Notes under the pieces: generated by a model
Told to the model about the DNA's origin: nothing
What the model saw: only the letters and a program-made list of their open reading frames with translations
Database searches by the model: none
Program-made: the position numbers and the translations under genes
Shown here: one piece after another, positions 33,324-40,709 of the stretch
Numbering within the stretch: position 1 is the stretch's first letter
How the letters are laid out: each line of letters opens with the position of its first letter
Virus record (IMG/VR): IMGVR_UViG_3300022150_000094
Coordinates: 1 to 47,916 of that record
Reading direction: 5' to 3' (one strand)
DNA from: a virus
Length of the DNA: 47,916 nucleotides

Positions 33324-33760
33324 TGCTTACGCTTGATCTGAAGAACGCGCCGCGCTGGCATGATCTTGCACCCGGCGTGCGGGTACAACTTCGCCCACTG
33401 ACCACGGCCCTGATGGTTGCGACGCGCAGCGACCCCGGCGTGGAGGCGGTTCCCGAGGATGCTTCCGACGAGGAACGCGCTGTTGCCTTTGCCAAGGCGC
33501 TGGGACGGCGCGCCGTTCTCGCTTGGGAGGGCATTGGCAATGCGGACGGCAATCCCATCGATCCAAGCCCCCAGGCCATGGACGCGCTTCTCGACATCTG
33601 GCCGATCTTTGAGGCGTTCCAGCTGACCTACGTTTCCAAAGGCCTGCTGCTGGAACAGGAAAAAAACGTCTCCGCGCCCTCGCCGAATGGTCCTTCGGCG
33701 GGGGCGAGCGCTACTGCGAAGCCTGCGCGCAAGCCTGCCCGGACTGCCCGGCGCGGCTGA
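33323..33760 (+). CDS. Tail assembly chaperone, zero-frame (gpG-like) product
   Basis: 145 aa from ATG 33323, coupled to the tail tube gene by TGATG. The body (DEERAVAFAKALGRRAVLAW, then ALLDIWPIFEAFQLTYVSKG) fits gpG-type chaperones. The zero-frame product ends in a low-complexity Ala/Lys/Pro tail. Its codons at 33661-33667 form a textbook slippery site, so a fraction of ribosomes should make a longer protein joined to the downstream -1 frame (33667-33987). Chaperones of this type coat the tape measure before tube assembly. Confidence 0.85.
   Translation: MLTLDLKNAPRWHDLAPGVRVQLRPLTTALMVATRSDPGVEAVPEDASDEERAVAFAKALGRRAVLAWEGIGNADGNPIDPSPQAMDALLDIWPIFEAFQLTYVSKGLLLEQEKNVSAPSPNGPSAGASATAKPARKPARTARRG
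33661..33667 (+). promoter_or_regulatory. -1 ribosomal frameshift heptamer A AAA AAC
   Basis: In the reading frame of the chaperone gene the seven bases at 33661-33667 read A AAA AAC, the strongest class of -1 slippery heptamer. They occur at the place in siphophage genomes where gpG/gpGT frameshifting happens. Slipping joins the chaperone N terminus to the 106-codon frame that follows, whose stop lies inside the start of the tape measure gene. Confidence 0.85.
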
Positions 33761-33987
33761 ACCGACCAACCACCTTTGAAGGCTGGCAGGTCTGGGATCT
33801 GGTCGGTCGTCTCGGAGGTCAGCTGCGCATGCTGCCCGGTGCCGTGATCGGTTGGGACATGTCGGCCGCACTCGCGCTCGGTGACGCGCTTGATATCCCG
33901 CCCTTGGCCATGGCCGAGCTGCTGCCCGTCGTAGAGGCGGTGATGGTGGCCAAACTCAACGAACAGATGGAGCATTCCCATGGCTGA
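33667..33987 (+). CDS. Frameshift extension (gpT-like domain) of the tail assembly chaperone
   Basis: 106 codons open in the -1 frame from the slippery site to TGA at 33985-33987, overlapping the tape measure start by 8 nt. It has no good start codon of its own, as expected of a frameshift extension. It begins with a compact Cys cluster, YCEACAQACPDCPARL (four cysteines as CxxC and CxxC), a possible zinc knuckle. It continues as FEGWQVWDLVGRLGGQLR and a helical C terminus (PLAMAELLPVVEAVMVAKLN). The T domain normally binds the tail tube protein. Annotation pipelines usually miss or mis-start it. Confidence 0.75.
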   Translation, partial: RLRALAEWSFGGGERYCEACAQACPDCPARLNRPTTFEGWQVWDLVGRLGGQLRMLPGAVIGWDMSAALALGDALDIPPLAMAELLPVVEAVMVAKLNEQMEHSHG

Positions 33988-36496
33988 GAAGCGCGTTTCT
34001 GTCCGCCTTGCAGCCGTCGGCGGACGGCAAGTGCGCGCCGAGTTGGAAGGCGTGGGCGAAGCCGGATCGCGCGGGTTTGGACGTCTCAGCCGGGAGATGG
34101 AGGCGGCTAACGCACGGCTTGCGGCATTCTCGCGGCGCGTGCGGATTGCCGCTGTCGCAGCAGTGGCGGCGACTGCGGCCGCCGGTGTCGCCATGGTCCG
34201 CTCGGGTCTTCAGACGGTCGATGCGCAGGCCAAGCTCGCCGCGTCCCTCGCCACCACGGTTGCCTCAATCCAGACGCTGGAGCGCGCAGGCGATCTGGCG
34301 GGCGTCTCCATGGGGCAGGTCGAACAGGCAGCCCTGCAGCTGACGCGGCGGCTCAGCCAAGCCGCAGCGGGCACCGGACCAGCGGTCGATGCACTGAAGC
34401 GGCTGCAGGTCTCGGCCTCAGAACTGCAAGCGCTCCCGCTGGATCAACGCATCGCCCTGATCCAAGACCGGCTGGCAGAGTTTGTCCCTGAGGCTGAGCG
34501 GGCAGCGCTTGCCTCTCAGCTCTTTGGGGACCGGGCCGGTTTGGTGTTCACGCGGATCGATACCGCGACCTTGCGCCAGGCGACAGACGACGTGCGGGAT
34601 TTCGGGGTCGTGGTCTCCGATCAGGATGCCGCCCAGATCGAGCGCACCAACGATGCGATCTCGCGGCTTGGCCTGATCTGGCGCGGCCTGTCGAACCAAC
34701 TGGCCGTTGCTGCAGCCCCGGCGCTTGAAGCTGTCGCCGATGCAATGGCGGCGGTGGCCAATCGCACCGGACCCCTCGGCATCGCCATTCGCGGCCTCTT
34801 TGACAACATTGGCCGCCTGATCACCTACGCTGGCACGCTCGCGGGCCTTCTGGCCGGGCGCTGGGTTGCGGGCATGGCCGTTGCCGCTCTGTCTGTGCGC
34901 GGTCTTGCAATGGCACTTGTGGTGATGCGCGCAGCCCTCATCCGCACCGGAATAGGCGCGCTGGTCGTCGGCGCAGGCGAGCTGGTCCATCAGTTTACGC
35001 GTCTTGTCTCCGGCGCAGGTGGATTTGGCAACGCCATGGCCCTTCTGGGTGGTGTTGCAGCCGAGGTTTGGGACCGCATCAAACTGGGGGCTGCCAGCTT
35101 TGCAGCCTCTGCAATGGCGGCCTTTGCCAACGTTGAGGCGGCCTCAGTGACCGCGATGCAAGGCGCACTTGCAGGCGTCGTCGGGTTCGCCAATGGCGCG
35201 GTGAACAGTTTCGAGGGGGCGTTTGCGGCCATCAAAGCCGTCTGGGGTCTGTTGCCTGCTGCCATCGGCGATCTGGCGTTTCAGGCGGCAAACTCTCTGG
35301 TCTCGGGCGTTGAGGCAATGCTGAACGGTGTCACCTCCCGCATCAACGGCTTTCTCGGCGGGCTGAACACCGGGCTTGAGGCACTTGGGGTAGACAGGCG
35401 GATTGGGCTGATTGCAGATCTCGATCTGGGAGAGCTTGAGAACCGCTTTGTGGGTGCTGCGCGCCAGACCGCCAGTGCGGCACAAGATGCATTCGCCAGC
35501 GCGTTTGCGGACAATCCGCTGACCGTTCCAGATCTGGGGCTGACCGGAGCCGCTCGAGACGCCGCCACCTCTGCCGAGGCCTGGAGGCAGACAGCTGCCA
35601 CGCTTGCCGACGGAGCCCTGCAGCCTCTGGCCTCCTTGGAGGCATTGCGCGCAGCAATGCGGGACACCGGACCCGAGGTTGAGGGTGCCTTGGACGGGGC
35701 AGCACTCGCAGCAGATCGGCTCAATGCGGCCTTGGGTGGGGATGACGCAAGCGGGCCAGCAGCGGCGCTTGAGGCGACGACGGCGGCCGCCGGGCGGGCC
35801 GGAGCGGCGATGCAAACTGCGGCGGATGTGGCAGGGCAGGCTTGGGAAACAGCGACCGATGCGCTGGCCCGCACAAAGGAGATCGCAAAGGGCCTCGCTG
35901 CAGATATCACCGGGCCGATCAAGGAGGCGCTGAAGTCAGGCGAACTGAGTTGGCAGAGTTTCGCGGGCGCGGTGTCAGGGATTGCCCAGAACCTCGCCAA
36001 CCGCCTGATCGATACCGCCTTCAAGCCGATTGAGGACGCGCTGTTCCGCGCCTTCTCCGGGGCTGGCGCGGGCAGCGGTGGCGGTGGTGGTCTTTTTGGC
36101 GGTCTGACCAGCGCCCTTGGGGGTCTGTTCGGAATGGGCAGCACGTTCGCACGCGGGGGAGCCTTTGGGCAGGCAGGCGAGATCACAGCCTTTGCCAGCG
36201 GCGGCGTTATCTCAGGCGGGGTCGTCTCACGCCCGACCGTGTTTCCTTTTGCGCGCGGCATTGGCCTCATGGGCGAGGCAGGCCCGGAGGCGATCCTGCC
36301 CTTGCGCCGTGGCCGGGGTGGTCGGCTCGGCGTTGAGATGAACGGAGAGAGTGCCGGCTCCACTTCTCCTGCGATGTCGACAAAGATCATCAACGTGCTC
36401 GATCCGTCTGTCGTTGGCGACTACCTCGCCACGCCCTCGGGCGAACGCGCCATTCTGAACGTCATTCGCCGCAACCGCGGGGCGATCAATGCCTGA
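33980..36496 (+). CDS. Tail tape measure protein
   Basis: 838 aa. An N-terminal helical region (RAELEGVGEAGSRGFGRLSR) is followed by Ala-rich hydrophobic stretches (AAVAAVAATAAAGVAMV and, near 290-330, several membrane-like segments) and long coiled segments. The C-terminal GGRLGVEMNGESAGSTSPAM precedes IINVLDPSVVGDYLATPSGE. Length sets tail length; the hydrophobic parts may form the DNA-ejection channel. The start lies inside the chaperone extension and the stop overlaps the next gene by 8 nt. Confidence 0.92.
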   Translation: MAEKRVSVRLAAVGGRQVRAELEGVGEAGSRGFGRLSREMEAANARLAAFSRRVRIAAVAAVAATAAAGVAMVRSGLQTVDAQAKLAASLATTVASIQTLERAGDLAGVSMGQVEQAALQLTRRLSQAAAGTGPAVDALKRLQVSASELQALPLDQRIALIQDRLAEFVPEAERAALASQLFGDRAGLVFTRIDTATLRQATDDVRDFGVVVSDQDAAQIERTNDAISRLGLIWRGLSNQLAVAAAPALEAVADAMAAVANRTGPLGIAIRGLFDNIGRLITYAGTLAGLLAGRWVAGMAVAALSVRGLAMALVVMRAALIRTGIGALVVGAGELVHQFTRLVSGAGGFGNAMALLGGVAAEVWDRIKLGAASFAASAMAAFANVEAASVTAMQGALAGVVGFANGAVNSFEGAFAAIKAVWGLLPAAIGDLAFQAANSLVSGVEAMLNGVTSRINGFLGGLNTGLEALGVDRRIGLIADLDLGELENRFVGAARQTASAAQDAFASAFADNPLTVPDLGLTGAARDAATSAEAWRQTAATLADGALQPLASLEALRAAMRDTGPEVEGALDGAALAADRLNAALGGDDASGPAAALEATTAAAGRAGAAMQTAADVAGQAWETATDALARTKEIAKGLAADITGPIKEALKSGELSWQSFAGAVSGIAQNLANRLIDTAFKPIEDALFRAFSGAGAGSGGGGGLFGGLTSALGGLFGMGSTFARGGAFGQAGEITAFASGGVISGGVVSRPTVFPFARGIGLMGEAGPEAILPLRRGRGGRLGVEMNGESAGSTSPAMSTKIINVLDPSVVGDYLATPSGERAILNVIRRNRGAINA

Positions 36497-37655
36497 GCCC
36501 GAGGATCAGTCGCCGCTCTGGTCGTTCCCAGCAGCACAAGAAATCAGCGAAGTTCTGGAATGGCGCACAGACGTGCTGCAGGCGCGGGCTGGCGAGCAGC
36601 GCATTGCGCTGCGTCCCCGCCCACGCGAGATCGTCAGCCTCTCGCACCGCTGTGATGCGCTGAGCATGGCACGGGCGGCCGAACTGGCGCGGGCGGGCTT
36701 CGCCGGTGAATGGCTGGTGCCGCTCTGGCACATGGCGGTGCAGCCGGTCGCCGACCTCGCACAGGGTGCGACAGAGATCCTGATCGATACCAGTGTGTCT
36801 GACTTTCGGGCGCATGGTCTGGCGGCCGTCGCAGTCGATGGTGGCGATGCAGCGCTCGTGGAGATCACAGCCGTTCAGGCCGACCGTTTGATCGTCACCG
36901 AGCCGCTGGCCCTGCAACTGCCCGCAATGACAGTGGCGGCGCGACGCATCACAGTTGCCCCGGTCCGCGCGGGCGTGTCGATCTCCGCCTTTGAGGTCAC
37001 GCGCCGCAGGCAAGGCGATGGGACAGTGCGCGCCAGCTTTCTGCTGTGGGACGCGCCCGATCTCGCTGCCCCAACATTGCCGACGTATCTCGGTCGCCCC
37101 GTCCAGATCGACCCGAGCCTCCTGCGCAGCCCGCTCACCGCCAGCCTGCGCCGCGCCGTCGAGTATGTCGACAACGGCTTCGGGCCGGTCATAATTGAGC
37201 CGCTGCGTGACCTGTTTGAGCGCAGTGAGGCGATCACTCTGAAGGCCCAAGGTCCCTCCGCAAGATGGGCGCTGCGCCGCTGGCTCTGGGCGCTGCGCGG
37301 TCGGCAAGCCAGCTTCTGGCTGCCAAGCTGGGGCCACGAGCTGCAATTGCGCGCGGCCATGACCTCGGGCTCAACCTTGATGCCCGTGGCCCCCGTCGCG
37401 CCGCTGGCCGCTTATGTTGGACGGAGGATCATGATTGAGATGCCCGGCGCGCTGCGGTTCCGGACAATCACCGCCGCCGTGGAGGAGGACCTTGATCATC
37501 GGCTGACGTTGTCCTCGAGCCTTGGTGAGCCGGTGGCAATGGGTACAAGAGCGCATTTCTTGACAGCGGTGCGGAGCGATGCCGACAGGGTCGAGATCAA
37601 GCATGCAGCGCTCGCAAGCGAAGTGACCCTGCCAGTCGTGGAGGTTGAAGGGTGA
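36489..37655 (+). CDS. Distal tail/minor tail protein
   Basis: 388 aa, beta-rich, unrecognised at motif level (SLSHRCDALSMARAAELARA, RTITAAVEEDLDHRLTLSSS). Position immediately after the tape measure and before the DUF2163 gene fits the distal tail (Dit-like) or gpM-type protein of rhodobacterial siphophages. The normal tail neighbour is separated from it here by the HNH-endonuclease insertion. Confidence 0.75.
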   Translation: MPEPEDQSPLWSFPAAQEISEVLEWRTDVLQARAGEQRIALRPRPREIVSLSHRCDALSMARAAELARAGFAGEWLVPLWHMAVQPVADLAQGATEILIDTSVSDFRAHGLAAVAVDGGDAALVEITAVQADRLIVTEPLALQLPAMTVAARRITVAPVRAGVSISAFEVTRRRQGDGTVRASFLLWDAPDLAAPTLPTYLGRPVQIDPSLLRSPLTASLRRAVEYVDNGFGPVIIEPLRDLFERSEAITLKAQGPSARWALRRWLWALRGRQASFWLPSWGHELQLRAAMTSGSTLMPVAPVAPLAAYVGRRIMIEMPGALRFRTITAAVEEDLDHRLTLSSSLGEPVAMGTRAHFLTAVRSDADRVEIKHAALASEVTLPVVEVEG

Positions 37656-37898
37656 GGGTGAGCGCAAACCGAGGCTTCGGGTGTGGCGCTGCTAACAGCA
37701 GGAACGAGCCCACTTTAAGTGATGCCGCGCGTCGCACGAACGTCTGGTTGTCGAGGCATGGCCAAAAAACTGCCAAAACTAGACGGGGTTTTGCCAAGGG
37801 TTTGTGACACAAGAGTTTTCAATGATTTCGTGCGCCGTGCCTAAGGCGACAAAAACGACCGTTTTTGGCCTTGGAGCTTCAACGGGATGGGCGCGCGA

Positions 37899-38888
37899 CT
37901 AACCCCCCTGCGCTTGCGCAAAATGCTCCGCTAGAGCATGGGTGGAAGCCAGAATTTCAACCTGCTGACCATGCAGCTCGCCAAACTCACTGCCCCGCAA
38001 GGCGGGGCTGATCCAGACGGAACAGCTCTGCGGCTCGATACTGAACAAGAACAGGTCAAACAGGCGGTGAATGTCCCGGCGGAGAAGGAGGCCGTTCGAT
38101 GGCAAGTCACGACACGAAAGCCCGTCTTTGAAGGGAATGATGTGCGCGGCCTCGAGCGCTTCCGGCACGGTGCAGCCGGTCACGCAGCATTTCGTCCCGT
38201 AGCGCTGTATCAGAGCCTTACGGAATTTTCCTTGGCCTTGTCGGACTTCAGTGAGCTGCTGCCGATACTGTCTTTCAATATTGTCCCTGTTCTTCCCGAT
38301 CTCGCGCTGAAGCTCCCGATCCTCGTATTTCAGCGTTTCATCAAACTTCTCTGCCGCGGACATGGTGAGCGTGACGCCTGCGGCCGACATGGCCTCATTT
38401 AAAGCTTCTTCGCCGCTGCCCAGCTGAATGATGGGCTTGCGATTGTCGTGCGCCCACTGGTGCCAAGCGCGGGGCGCAAAGCCCCAATCCACTACAAGCT
38501 GGCCATCATATTCAGCTAAGGCGTCCAGCCAGTCCTGATCGACGGCCTCGTTGTCGTCCTCGGGATTCTTTTGATCTTCGGCAAGCCATAGTCGCGGTAG
38601 GTGATCCGGATCCCACGGCCAACGGTCGAGTACTTCGGTCAGACCGACGAACACTGCGGTTGATGAACCGTTGGGCAAGGGCATGCTCGGCACAAAATGC
38701 GCAGCATAGCGCGGCGCGGTGCGGAAGGGGGAATTCGCCGCGCTCTGGATCGAAATGAAGCTCCCAAACCAGTCCCGACCCTGCTTCATCGCGGACAGAC
38801 CGCGGCGATCATGACGAAGGAGCTTGGTCGCGGCGGCATCTATGCCAGCGCCAAGTAGAAGATCGGTAAAGTCCTTAGGGTTTGCCAC
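37899..38888 (-). CDS. HNH endonuclease with an N-terminal GIY-YIG-associated-type domain
   Basis: 329 aa from GTG 38888, chosen because AGGAG lies 6 nt upstream; an earlier GTG at 38921 lacks a ribosome site. The C-terminal HNH domain has CCVTGCTVPEALEAAHIIPF (His249), NGLLLRRDIHRLFD (Asn265, His274). The N-terminal part, FTDLLLGAGIDAAATKLLRH and the later STAVFVGL, resembles the domain that precedes GIY-YIG nucleases in other proteins. On the minus strand between two tail genes, with 243 and 425 bp of non-coding DNA either side, it looks like inserted cargo, possibly a restriction-like defence enzyme. Confidence 0.85.
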   Translation of the reverse strand: MANPKDFTDLLLGAGIDAAATKLLRHDRRGLSAMKQGRDWFGSFISIQSAANSPFRTAPRYAAHFVPSMPLPNGSSTAVFVGLTEVLDRWPWDPDHLPRLWLAEDQKNPEDDNEAVDQDWLDALAEYDGQLVVDWGFAPRAWHQWAHDNRKPIIQLGSGEEALNEAMSAAGVTLTMSAAEKFDETLKYEDRELQREIGKNRDNIERQYRQQLTEVRQGQGKFRKALIQRYGTKCCVTGCTVPEALEAAHIIPFKDGLSCRDLPSNGLLLRRDIHRLFDLFLFSIEPQSCSVWISPALRGSEFGELHGQQVEILASTHALAEHFAQAQGG

Positions 38889-39313
38889 TTCAAGCTCCTG
38901 AAATCCGCGCCTGACGATCACGTTACAGAAAGCCAGTTCTCTGGTCGACCCGTGGCGCGCCCGTATTCTGATCTAGTAGTTCGGCGAGCCTCGTTTAAGG
39001 GATTGGCCAAGGCTCCCTCATTCATAACGAGAGTTTGCGGGTTTGGATTTCATATTCAGTATTACCGGAAAAAAGGACCGTTTGTGACCGCCTGCCATTT
39101 TCCGGAAGCGGACATTCGTGCAGCTGCAGCGAAATCACACTTTGTCTTGCTCAGCAGACCTTACCACCGACCCCCGCGCAGGTCCGCAGGCACCCTTAAG
39201 CCACTTGATCGACCGGGCGCACCTGCCAGCCCAGTCCGCGTTGCGCCGAGATGCACCACAACATCGCCGAGGATGCAACGGACGCGCCTAATCCTAACCC
39301 CGGACACCCCCGC
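38889..39313. other. Non-coding gap upstream of the HNH gene, with palindromic repeat
   Basis: 425 bp with no gene I can support; the plus-strand frame 38952-39317 is Pro/Arg-rich and starts without a ribosome site. It holds the promoter side of the minus-strand HNH gene and a copy of the palindromic repeat at 39108-39133. Part of this DNA probably entered with the cargo gene. Confidence 0.5.
39108..39133. repeat. Palindromic repeat on the right border of the HNH insertion
   Basis: GCGGACATTCG (39108-39118) followed by TGCAGCTGCAGCGAA; the TTCGTGCAGCTGCAGCGAA core is a near-perfect palindrome. It is the cleanest member of the family also found at 29870, 29918 and 30838. Confidence 0.6.
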
Positions 39314-40174
39314 ATGAGCTACGACGCAATCGAGGCCTCGACCGCCGAGGGCCGCCCGTATTTCCTCTATCAGTTCATTGAGGGCTCAGACGTCTGGCGC
39401 TTCACCAGCCGGGCCCAAGACTGGACCAGCGCCAGCAGCGACGGGGCCGAGATCATTTGGGATGCTGCGGCCATTGCCCACGGCGATGTGGTGCAAACCA
39501 GCGAGATTGAGCGCGCGCGCCTTGAACTGACCTGGCCGCTCTCGCATCCTTTTGCGCGCCGCTTCCTTGCGCCCTTGGGGTCCACACCGGTGACCCTGAC
39601 CATTTTTCGCGGGCATGAGCAGGTGCTGGGCGAGACGGTGGCGCATTGGAAGGGCCGCGTCGTGGGCGCAGAAGTGGAAGGCCAACGCGTTATTCTGACC
39701 TGCGAGAGCGTCTTCAGCACCCTGCGCCGCGCAGGCGTGCGCGCCAAATACCAGCGTCTGTGCCGCCATGCCCTCTACGGGCGCGGCTGCGGCCTCGATA
39801 TCGCGCTCCACTGGCAAACCGCAACCGTAACAGCCGTCTCCGGCACTGCGGTAAGCCTGCCTGAGGCCGCAGCTCATCCCGAAGGCTGGTATCGCGGCGG
39901 CGTGCTGCGGTTCGGGTCGCAACTTGGCTTTGTCACCGGCCATGCAGGCTCAGCTCTGACCCTCGCCCGCCCGATGCCGGATCTCGCAGCATCGCTGGCA
40001 GCCCCCGAGCTCGATCCCGAGACCGGCGCGCCGCTGCCCGTACTGGTCGATCTTGCCCCGGGCTGTGATCTGCGCGCCGCAACCTGTGCAGCCAAATTCG
40101 CCAACCTTGCGAACTTCGGCGGCTTTCCCGAGATCCCCGGCCGCAATCCCTTTGGCGGTGGCTCCATCGTCTAA
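39314..40174 (+). CDS. DUF2163 / phage BR0599 family tail protein
   Basis: 286 aa from MSYDAIEAS; the frame is open 21 codons further upstream without support. DUF2163 N-terminal half (YFLYQFIEGSDVWRFTSRAQ, PVTLTIFRGHEQVLGETVAH). The C-terminal BR0599 signature has CRHALYGRGCG, then CDLRAATCAAKFANLANFGG and FPEIPGRNPF. In gene transfer agents and related phages this protein sits between the distal tail protein and the hub. Tail-tip assembly role inferred. Confidence 0.9.
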   Translation: MSYDAIEASTAEGRPYFLYQFIEGSDVWRFTSRAQDWTSASSDGAEIIWDAAAIAHGDVVQTSEIERARLELTWPLSHPFARRFLAPLGSTPVTLTIFRGHEQVLGETVAHWKGRVVGAEVEGQRVILTCESVFSTLRRAGVRAKYQRLCRHALYGRGCGLDIALHWQTATVTAVSGTAVSLPEAAAHPEGWYRGGVLRFGSQLGFVTGHAGSALTLARPMPDLAASLAAPELDPETGAPLPVLVDLAPGCDLRAATCAAKFANLANFGGFPEIPGRNPFGGGSIV

Positions 40175-40218
40175 CGCGCGTGCCGCGCGCTTCCCTTAAC
40201 AACACTTGAGCACGCCAC

Positions 40219-40467
40219 ATGGCATGGACCTTTATCGCACGGCTCGTTCTCGGGCTCGTGCTCTCGGCGATCTCTTATGCGCTCAGCCCGCGTCCAAAGT
40301 CTGAGACCCCCCAAGCTGGCGGGCTTGACGACGTCTCGCTGCCCACCGCCGAGGAAGGCAGACCCATCCCGGTGATCTTCGGCACCGTGCTGATCACCGG
40401 ACCCAATGTCGTCTGGGCCGGACATCTCAGGGTTGATCCCATCCGCAAAGCAGGAGGCAAGAAGTGA
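40219..40467 (+). CDS. Small tail-tip protein, N-terminal piece of the hub family
   Basis: 82 aa: a hydrophobic N terminus (WTFIARLVLGLVLSAISYAL, about 3-22) then LPTAEEGRPIPVIFGTVLIT and a basic end KAGGKK. The EGRPIPVIFGTV segment matches the N-terminal part of larger tail-tip/hub proteins as I know them, so the hub may be split into separate genes here. The stop overlaps the next GTG start as GTGA. Confidence 0.75.
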   Translation: MAWTFIARLVLGLVLSAISYALSPRPKSETPQAGGLDDVSLPTAEEGRPIPVIFGTVLITGPNVVWAGHLRVDPIRKAGGKK

Positions 40468-40709
40468 CCCGTGTGACCATCCAAGACGTGCGCGCCGCGC
40501 GCTACTGCCTCGCAGGCGTGCGCCCGTGGTTTGTCCGGCACGGGCTCAGCTGGCAGGCTTTCCTCGACGCAGGGCTTGAGGCCGAGCAGCTGCGGGCCAC
40601 CGGTGACGCCTTGGTGGACCCGGTGATCGATGCGGCCATCGCGCGCGAGGCTAGTGGGCAGGCAAGCACCCACTCAAACGCACAGGACAGCTCCCATGGG
40701 CGGGTCTAG
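40464..40709 (+). CDS. Small conserved tail-region protein
   Basis: 81 aa with GTG start; AGGAGG lies 6-7 nt upstream, inside the previous gene. The first half (TIQDVRAARYCLAGVRPWFV) and DPVIDAAIAREASGQAS are helical. I recall similar short proteins between tail genes of rhodobacterial phages. Function unknown. Overlaps the hub gene by 14 nt, so it is an integral part of the operon. Confidence 0.72.
   Translation: MTRVTIQDVRAARYCLAGVRPWFVRHGLSWQAFLDAGLEAEQLRATGDALVDPVIDAAIAREASGQASTHSNAQDSSHGRV

Noticed and set aside
35281-36393. 370-codon minus-strand frame inside the tape measure gene
   Set aside because: Pro/Ala/Ser-rich shadow of an Ala-rich sense gene.
37850-37867. CAAAAACG/CGTTTTTG hairpin as terminator of the HNH gene
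   Set aside because: A perfect 8-bp stem but a 2-nt loop and AT-rich arms without a following T-run on the minus strand; too weak to call.
38952-39317. 121-codon plus-strand frame between the HNH and DUF2163 genes
   Set aside because: It translates through the palindromic repeat, has no ribosome site and becomes Pro/Arg-rich.
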